From: Hsuehochloa calcarea
Taxonomy: Eukaryota; Streptophyta; Magnoliopsida; Poales; Poaceae
Direction: 5' to 3'
DNA: 64,000 nt
Assembly: GCA_036346395.1 (NCBI GenBank)
Contig: CM070601.1
Span: 20,705,763 to 20,769,762 of the forward strand
Shown here: positions 38,101 through 47,100 of the stretch, piece by piece
Position numbering within the stretch: position 1 is the first letter of the stretch
Layout: every line of letters begins with the position of its first letter
Program-made: the position numbers and the translations under genes
Notes under the pieces: generated by a model
Databases searched by the model: none
What the model saw: the letters and a program-made list of their open reading frames with translations, nothing else
What the model was told of the DNA's origin: nothing

Positions 38101-41100
38101 ACCTCCAAGCAAAATTACTTTCTTGACCAAGTCTTTCTAGTCGAAGGAAGTATCAATCGGAAGAGTCTTTCTCCGATTCCCTACTACGACTATCGACGGT
38201 CGTAGGGGTTTTTATGACTTTTGATAGTCGTAAGCAACCTTCTGACCAAGCAAATTTCTGGTCAAAGTAGCACTCAAATGTCGAAGAGTTTTTCCTTCGA
38301 CTAACATTCTACGACATTCTCAAGGTCGTAAGTCCATTCTGAAACCTTTACCAAGTAAGTTATTTTCACTTGAAGTCAATAGATGGCGAGGATCTAATAA
38401 TCCTCATTTTATCTTTTATCTATAATTCTTATTATGGGTAAATATGATGTCACATAGTCCCCAGAGATACCCTTATCTATAAGGGAGAAGCCCAATAAGA
38501 GGTTGTAAGTTCTTCTACAATCACCCCCACAGTTGTAAGTCTTGCTACGACTATATCATGGTCGTAAGTCCTTCTACGACCACTACATAGTTGTAGGTCC
38601 TTCTCATTGCTACAGTCGTAAGTTCTTCTACGACCAGGTAAACTACGACCACCTTATAATCAAACCTACAGGCGAGTGGGTCTAATTGATTAAAGAATCC
38701 GAACGGACTCTGCACGCACTATTATTCCGCTTATTAATGGTGCGTAATTATCCCATTATCTCGGAAGATAATTGCCGACGGCGTGAAGAAGCCGAGGCGC
38801 CGGTATTATCGCCATCATGCGCGTTCTTCGGATTAATTAGGCGCATCTCCCGCAGGGCAAAATGGCTACTTCTTCACGACTATATAAGGGCATCGATCAG
38901 AGAGATAGGGGGAGGGCGAACAAGAGCTAGTCAAGTAGGAACACAAGTGCTATTCTCTGTAATAGTCTTAGTCTTTTACTTGATCATCAAGAATACCATA
39001 CACACAGGATTAGGGTTATTATTCTCTCCGGAGAAGACCTGAACCTGTCTAAACATCCCGTGTCAATCCACTCTGCGTGATCTTATCTCTAGGAGACCCC
39101 CCGAATCAAACAATCTTTACGTAAGATCGGTTCTAATACACCGACAAGCTTCTTTCAGGATCAGATCCTTGAGTTCCTTCTGGTGGGGAACAAAGAGATG
39201 TTTCCCAAACCATAGGATTCCTTGCTGATCTTCGATCATCTTAGGAGCTTTTCCTTGGGCCATGAGTTGCTTGAACTTCTGGACTCCGGGATGTCCTTCT
39301 TGGGCGGCCTTGATCTGCCCTTCCAAGGTTGGATATGTTTCCACAGCGTCTCTGGTGTCTTGTTCTATCAAACACAGGTTGAGCGCCTCAAATTCCTTGT
39401 AGAGCTCCGGTTGATGTTCTTGAACCATTACATTATTGCAGTAGGACTTACGGCTTAATGCATCAGCAACTACATTAGCCTTCCCAGGGTGGTAGTGTAC
39501 ATCCAAGTCATACTCTTTGATCAGTTCTAGCCATCTTCTCTGACAGAGGTTGAGATCTGACTGGGTGAAAATGTACTTGAGGCTCTTGTGATCTATGAAG
39601 ATGTTGCAATGATTTCCGATCAGGTAGTGCCTCCAGATCTTTAGGGCATGCACTACTGCTGCTAACTCCAAATCATGGGTTGGATAATTGTCTTCATGAG
39701 GACGGAGTTGCCTGGACGCATAGGCTACGACTTTTCCTTCTTGCATGAGTACGCAGCCAAGACCTTGGCGCGAAGCATCACAATAAACCTCAAAGTCCTT
39801 GCACATGTCTGGCAAGACTAGAACTGGAGCAGTGGTTAACTTTTCCTTTAACTCCTGAAAACTCTTCTCACAGGCTTCGGTCCATTCATACTTCTTTTCC
39901 TTCTTGAGCAGGTGGGTCATTGGTCTGGACAGCTTGGAGAACCCTTCAATGAAGCGTCGGTAGTACCCAGCCAATCCGAGAAAACTACGCACTTCGGTCG
40001 CTGAGGTTGGTTGCTTCCAATCCAAAACACCTTGCACTTTTGACGGGTCTACCGCAACTCCTCCAGCGGACACAACATGCCCGAGGAAACTAATCTCTTG
40101 GAGCCAAAACTCACACTTGCTGTACTTAGCATAAAGCTGGTGTCCTTTGAGCTTCTCGAGGACCAGCCGTAGATGCTCAGCATGCTCTTCATGGGTCTTG
40201 GAGTAAATTAGAATGTCGTCGATGAATACGACAACAAATTTATCCAAGTAATCCATAAATACCTTATTCATGAGGTTCATGAAGTAGGCTGGTGCATTGG
40301 TCAATCCAAACGACATGACGGTATACTCGAACAGGCCGTACCGGGAGGTAAAAGCTGTTTTTGGGATATCCTCAGCCCTGATCTTAAGCTGATGGTATCC
40401 TGACCTCAGCTCGATCTTTGAGAACACTGCGGATCCTGCCAGCTGATCAAACAGGTCATCAATGCGCGGCAATGGGTACTTGTTCTTGATGGTTACCTCA
40501 TTAAGGTTTCTATAGTCCACACACAGTCTGACGGTTCCGTCCTTCTTCTTCACAAAAAGGACTGGTGAACCCCAGGGAGATGAGCTAGGCCTGATGAAAC
40601 CTTTGAGTTGCAGGTCTTCCATCTGCTTCCTGAGCTCTTCAAGTTCTTTAGCGGCCATTCTGTATGGTCTCTTAGCAATCGGGGCAGTCCCTGGCTTCAG
40701 GTTGATTACAAACTCGATATCTCGGTCCGGTGGCATGCCCGCAATTCTCCCAGGGAAGACATCGGGGTAAGCTTGGACTACAGGGGTTGTCTCTAAGGAC
40801 AACTTTTCCAGGTGGTGGATTTCTCGATCCAAAGGAGAGGAACGATCCACTCTAACCTTCACAACGGTTCCTGGATCCTTGGTGAGCACCACTTCTCTGT
40901 TGGCACAATCTATTAACCCTTGGTATTCCGCCAACCAATCCATCCCTAGGATGATATCCAGAGTTTGGGACTCTAGCACAAGAAGGTTTGCTAAGAATCC
41001 AGAATTTCCCAAATCAATCTCTACTCTGGGGCTTACTGAGGTAGCAAATAGAGGTCCCCCGGGTGAACTCAGCACCACATGTTTCTTTAACTTAAAGGAT

Positions 41101-44100
41101 GGCAACTTAAGCCTTTCAACAAACTTTCTCGAAACAAAAGAGTGCGAAGCTCCAGAATCAAACAAAACTTGTGCGGGTACTGAATTAACAGGAAACGTAC
41201 CCATAAGCACTCCTGAGGCGTCCTGAGCCTCCTCAGCTGTGACATGGTTCACTCGGCCACGGCTTGGTGTCGGGGTAGACCGGGATGCTTGAGAAGTCTG
41301 AAGACTTTTGCTTTGACTCGGACCACGCCTTGATTACGGCGGCTCTGGGTTGAACTCGGCGGCAGCTGCTTCGACGATTAGGGCACTTATTGGCGAAGTG
41401 TCCTTTCTCTCCACAGCTGAAACAGTGGAGGTGGGCTGCTGGTTTGACAGTGGCGGTGGCCCGTGGGCGAAGGACACGAAACCACTTCCTGGGATGCGGG
41501 TGGAGTGGTCCTCTTGGTCGCAAAGTGCCGTGGTCCGAAGGATGAAGCGCCTGGAAGGTGGACCTCTGTGGGAAATTCCCCTACGGCCTTTGGGATGCCA
41601 TCTTCCTCTTACGGTTGACTTCTGCGGTCTTCCGTTCATTCTCCAGTAGTAGGGCCTTGTTGACGAGATGATGAAAACTGGAGAAGTCATGAAGGATGAG
41701 CTGACCCTCATCTCTTCTCGCATGCCTTCCACAAAGCGATCAATCTTCTCTTCCTCCACCGCTATGTCATTGGGGCATAGCGAAGCAAGTTGGTTGAATC
41801 TGGTCAAGTACTCGTTCACTGACATCTGGCCCTGCTTGAGAGCTCTGAACTCATTTTTCTTCAACCTCATAGTACTGCGTGCGGTTGGCTCAAGGCGGTC
41901 TTGAATTACGCCAAGGAATGTTCGCTAAGCGGGTTGACTTCTTCTTGAGGTAACTCGCCATTTCTTCATCGAGGCGGGTCGGGTTGGTTACCGGTTCTTT
42001 GAGGTCTTTGCTTCTTCTCCTTCTTCTTCCATCGAGCCATCACCACCTCGGCGGAGGTAGTTTTCCCACCAAGCGGCGCGCTCCTTTTAGCGGTGGGCGC
42101 GAAGTCCACCTTGTCCCCATCAGAGCATCGAGCAAGTCGAAGCTTCTTTTCCGTGTCCCTGAGCCAATCTTCTGCTTCCAGGGGCTCATTTGCGAAGGCA
42201 AACGTGAGAGGCCTCGTACGGAGGAAGTCTGCCAGCTTGGAAGTGTGGCCTGATGTCCCATCACGATGGCGAGTAGAACTGGAGAATCTACGTCAATGAA
42301 ACATCACTTGAGCCATGGAGGGTTGGTGGCGGTGGTGGCGGCAGATCTTGTCCCTGGCCACGACCAGGGCCAGTGCCACGACCTCGTCCACGGCCGGTTG
42401 CAAAGGCTCCACGGACTGGGACGGCGGCTCTTCTCGGAGGCATCTGAAGAACAGCTGAAGCTTAGCACAAAGAGGAAGTATATGAGGGTTTTCAGCCCTC
42501 TAAGGCACACACACAAAGAACAATAAACCAACAATAAGATCAAACTCAAACGATACAAAGCCAAAGTTACTGCATTCAATAATAAAGGGGGGTTTAGGTG
42601 TTACATGACTCCTGAAACATAGCCTATAAGCTAAGCTAATGTCATGACACACGATACACACACATCGCCTAAAAACGAAGAAACAAAAGGGTGCTTGCAA
42701 CCAAAAGACTGCTAAAGCAAGCACAGCTAGCTAATCTAAGCTAACTACTCCTCCGTGGGAAACTCGCTACCACAAGCGGTGCAGTTTCGGGAGCGAGGCA
42801 ACGACTACGATCAAGTCCGGTGAAGTAGAGCGAGAAGCGTCGCTGATGGTGAAGCGATCGTGAGACGGAGCGGAACGGCCGAGGCCGCGCCGCCATCGGG
42901 CTCTCCGGTCGATCGGCGAGCGGCGGCGGGCGTCGCACGCTCTTGCGCGCGGTCATCCGGGTGCGGGCTCCCCTGGGGCGGAGTGGTCGGTCAAGCGTCC
43001 GGTCGCTGGAGGCGACGACAGGTGGAGGAGCTGGGGCGGTGATCGTCGTGGCGGCGGTGAGGCGAGCTAGCTCTGCAACAGCGGCGTCCCTCTCCTGGGC
43101 CGCAACAAAGTAAGCCTCGTCGCTCTGCAACATGTTGTTGCGGAGAGTGTCGGAGTGGGCGTAGCTGCCGGTAAGGAGCATCCGGAGCTGCCTGATCTCG
43201 CCCATGGCGGTGCGGATGGTGGCGGACATAGCCGCGTGAGCCGCACTGTTAGGTCGGCGGGATCGCTCGTCGAGGGAGTCGAAGACCTCGGGGACCTGCC
43301 CTCCGTCGGGGAGGAACGGGTGGTAGCAGAACGGTGAGTCGCGCAGGAGATCCCCGTGCATCCAGCACAGGCGAGTGGAGGCGACTCGGGCGGCATCCTG
43401 GACGGCGTCCATGACGCTGCGTCGGGGTGCCTCGGCGACGAAGGTGTGGGGAGTGAACTCGCCAATCCTGGCATAGAGGAAAACCTCCATCGACCAGGAC
43501 TCACGGTCCATGATCCTCTCCATGCGGCCTCTGAAGAGCGGAGGGCGCGTGAAGCCAAGAAACTGCATAAGCTGACGGAGGACGTCAGCGTAGTCTCCGT
43601 CGTGCTCCCCGTGGGAACAGTGGTCCCAAGGGCCAGCGGCAGGGGAGTTGGCCATCTACAAATTTTGAAACAGGGGAAAAGTCAGTAAAACATAATGAAT
43701 TTAAGGGTAAGTACAGAACTAGGAGTGATGAGTAAAAGCAATAAATACATTATATTTGACGAAAGCTTTTCATATATTTTCAAAATAAGACTCAAGTTCT
43801 TAGGCTCGACCAGTCTAACGAAAGATCCTACAGTCGTATGCTCTGATACCAGCTCTGTCAGACCCGGATTTTCTAATCCCGGATCCTCTGTGAACATTAC
43901 TGTGCTACTCCCTGGATCAGTAGGTAGCACTCACAGACTCATTGCTGAATCATATCATACAAGGCGCTAAATTAAGATATTTAATTAAACAAACATCAGA
44001 GTGACATAGACCACGTCGGGTCAAGTTTTACATAAGGGCCACCAGGCCAAATTGATTACATTAAGCAAAAGCATAAAGCTGCAGCGGAAACAAACGGAAG

Positions 44101-47100
44101 GATGGAGCTCATCTCTCCACAGGCAAGCGACTGGGGTGACCGACGTACGACCGATATTATCCAAGGCATGGGTAATATAGGTTGTACACAAGTACCAAAG
44201 AGTCCACGAGACTGGGGCGAGACCTACACTACAGAATCTACGCTACTCTTCAGGGTTCCCGTGGCCATCGTCCTCAGGCTCCTCGTAGTACGCGTAGTCT
44301 CCTTGCTCCGCATCATCTGGAGGGTTTGGGGGAGGAGCGAGAGTGAGCACAACTACCGTGCTCGCGAGCCAACACATAGTATACATGCAAGGCTTAACAA
44401 GGATGGCTCAGTTTCTTTTATTTGCTAAAGCATCATTTTAAATTATCATAATTACAAAGTCCTATGACTTAGCATTTTAAACAAATTGCATTTTCATTAA
44501 AGAGATTAAGTGCAATATTAAATAACAGCGAAGGTTACCTCCACCTTATGCTTAATTTTGATAACGGTTACGTCCACCGATTATCAACACTGGATAAGGC
44601 TACCCAGGAAAATCCAAAACAAGGGCTGGATGAGCCCAACACATTTCCATTCCACCCACAAGATTTTTGAAATAGAACTAACTCAGGTTAAGTTCCCATG
44701 TCTGCCTTTGACCGAAGGCGCGGCTGTTTAAACAGTTTAGACTCTGCAGAGGTTGTACACTGTACCCACAAGAGATAATCATACTCGTTACCCCACATGA
44801 TTCCTTAGTCATGTAGTTGAGCGATCGTCACAGTAACATTTCAAACTACCTTGCCCCTTCCGTCATCTCACCCCTATGGCCAATTCCATAAGTTGTGCGA
44901 GATGTTTACCCCAACGACTAGCAAAGCGGGCCCCGGCCCCAGAGACTAGCGTAGCGGACAACTTCACCGTGCTCAGTGTCCCATTCAAGCCAGCATATGT
45001 CCTGCCGCTTGCACACTTCTAAACACCGGTTGTGGGATGACATTCAGGGTTCAATAGTTTTACTAGGCCAAGTTGCACTTTGTAGACTTGCGGTTGTACT
45101 TGTTTTACACAGGAGGTCATGACAAGATTAAGTCCTTAATTCATCTGGACGGTTCATACCACATACCAATCATTCTCGTGCTACGTCCGCACTAGGGATG
45201 GCAATCGGGCGCGGCGGGTACGGGTAGTGCTCGCCCATACCCGTACCCGCGACCCCGAATTCCCCCCACGGGTATACCCGCGAAAGACGACGGGCGAAAA
45301 ACCTCGCCCATACCCGTCGCCCGCGGGTACCCGTCGCCAGCGGGCATACCCGTTTACCCGCGAATAATGCATCACCGCCCGTGGGTACCCATCGCCCGCG
45401 TACATGTTCGTTACCCACGAGCAATGCATACATCAAGTTCATCATAATTCACACATCAATGGTGCATCACGCATTCAACAACTAATAAAGTTCATCACAC
45501 TTCACATATCATGTTCGACAAGACAACTAATCAAGTTTAACAAATAAAATACAAATACAAATTGATATAGTTTCTTACACATGTGGGTAGATCACGGTGT
45601 CGGGCGGCAGCGCACAGGTGGAGCTTACCCATGCCCATACCCGTTTACCCGATGGGTAAGGAATTGTGCCCGTTTTCATACCCGTGGGCAAAGAAAGACG
45701 CCCATACCCGCCTCTATTAGTGTATTCGCCCGCGGGCACGCGGATAATCGGGCACAATTGCCATCCCTAGTCCGCACCCACCATTCTTTCCATCCGTCCA
45801 GATGGGGTACTAGCAAGTTGTTTAGGGTTTTGGGGAGGAAAACCAATTAACGCAACACACCAGTCATCTACATCCAATGACTGCCCAAAACCATTTTTCA
45901 TGTTTAAAGGATGATGATCGGGACATTTATTGTCCCGGTACTTAAGCAAGACTAGCATGTCGCTTAAGTACAACCTATACTAGTATTACCATATAATTAC
46001 TAGGGTGACAAGGAATACTGGATTCAATTATCAAAGGATGGCTTAATAAGTAATTAATCAACAAATGGGTATTTAACTACCTTAAGCTTTAACATATTAG
46101 TGTTTACAAAATTAAAGCATGCAACTTTGCTATTTTAAATAAACATAGTTTGCATAAAATGTAGGTTTGGAATGATCAAAGCATTGACTCGCCTTGGTTA
46201 AAGGCAGAGGGGTCCTGGTACTCTTGAGCTTGGTCGAAGTGCAGGTCTCCGGCGTCGTCGAATCCTAATCGGTCGAAAGTACCAGAAAAAGACACAACGG
46301 CAAATAGAGCAAATAAATACCAACTCAATAAATAATGAACTCCAAAATGAACACAACCAGCACCATTAGCAAGATCTTGATTTTAGAAAATTTTAGAAAC
46401 TGGTTTCATAATTTTTGGAGTTATACAGAAAAAGATATAAATTTTTGAAGCTTTTAAACTATTTTTCAATTAAACAGAAAATCGGAAAATTCTCGCACTG
46501 ACACGTGGCACACACTATGCACGGGTCCATGGCACTGTAGCGTGGAATGAGTCCACGCATGCCGGTCCACGGGTACTGTTGCGTGGACCGAAGGCCGATT
46601 GAACTGCGCGGGTCTACGGGTCCACGAGTCCACGGCATAGTGTCACGGGCCCACCTGTCAGAGACACAACACGGGGCGGGGCCCACTTGTCAGAACGGCG
46701 ACGGCGTTAAAAACACGACGGCGTCGCGCTCTGCGCGACGCCTCGCGTTCTTCGCGCCTGCGAGAGAGAGAGAGGGGGAGGGGGAAGAGGGAGAGGCGAG
46801 GGCGTCGGAGCGCACGACGGTCGGAGGTGGAGGAGGAGGCTGGAGGCGGGGAAGAAGGGGTGTCGGCGACAGAGGCGGAGGCCGAAGGCGGCCGGCCGAG
46901 CGCCGAGTCAAGACGAGGAGGTGGCGACTTCTTCGAGGAGATCAATGACGCAACCGGAGGAGGTGGAGGTGGGGGAAGAAGGAGGCGGCCCGGCTTTTAT
47001 AGCCGACGGAGGCGAGGAGAGGGGCTCGGGCGCTCGCGCAGAGGGGATTGGCGCGGCGGGTGGTGAGGGCCAGAGCGAGAGAAGGCGCACAGACCGAGCG

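Larger units (their letters stand above)
26193..39146 (+). mobile_element. Tat-like Ty3 retrotransposon nested in the chromovirus
   Basis: LTRs at 26193-26950 and 38384-39146 start TGACGAGG/TGGCGAGG and end CACCGACA. A target duplication AGCTT flanks it (26188-26192 and 39147-39151), within the integrase gene of the host element. The primer-binding site region after the left LTR reads tggcgccgtccgtggggatc, resembling the tRNA-Asp-type site of Tat elements. Gag, protease, RT, RNase H and integrase remains follow on plus, then a 5-kb segment with a broken antisense ORF before the right LTR, as known in the Tat lineage (RIRE2-like). All frames are broken by short indels although the LTRs are close to identical. 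Confidence 0.88.

Noticed and set aside
39152..41252. Plus-strand frames inside the chromovirus pol
   Set aside because: Shadows of an intact minus-strand polyprotein with RT and RNase H motifs.
42860..43688. Plus-strand frames opposite orf0
   Set aside because: No recognisable domain; they are opposite the element's coding strand and explained by high GC.
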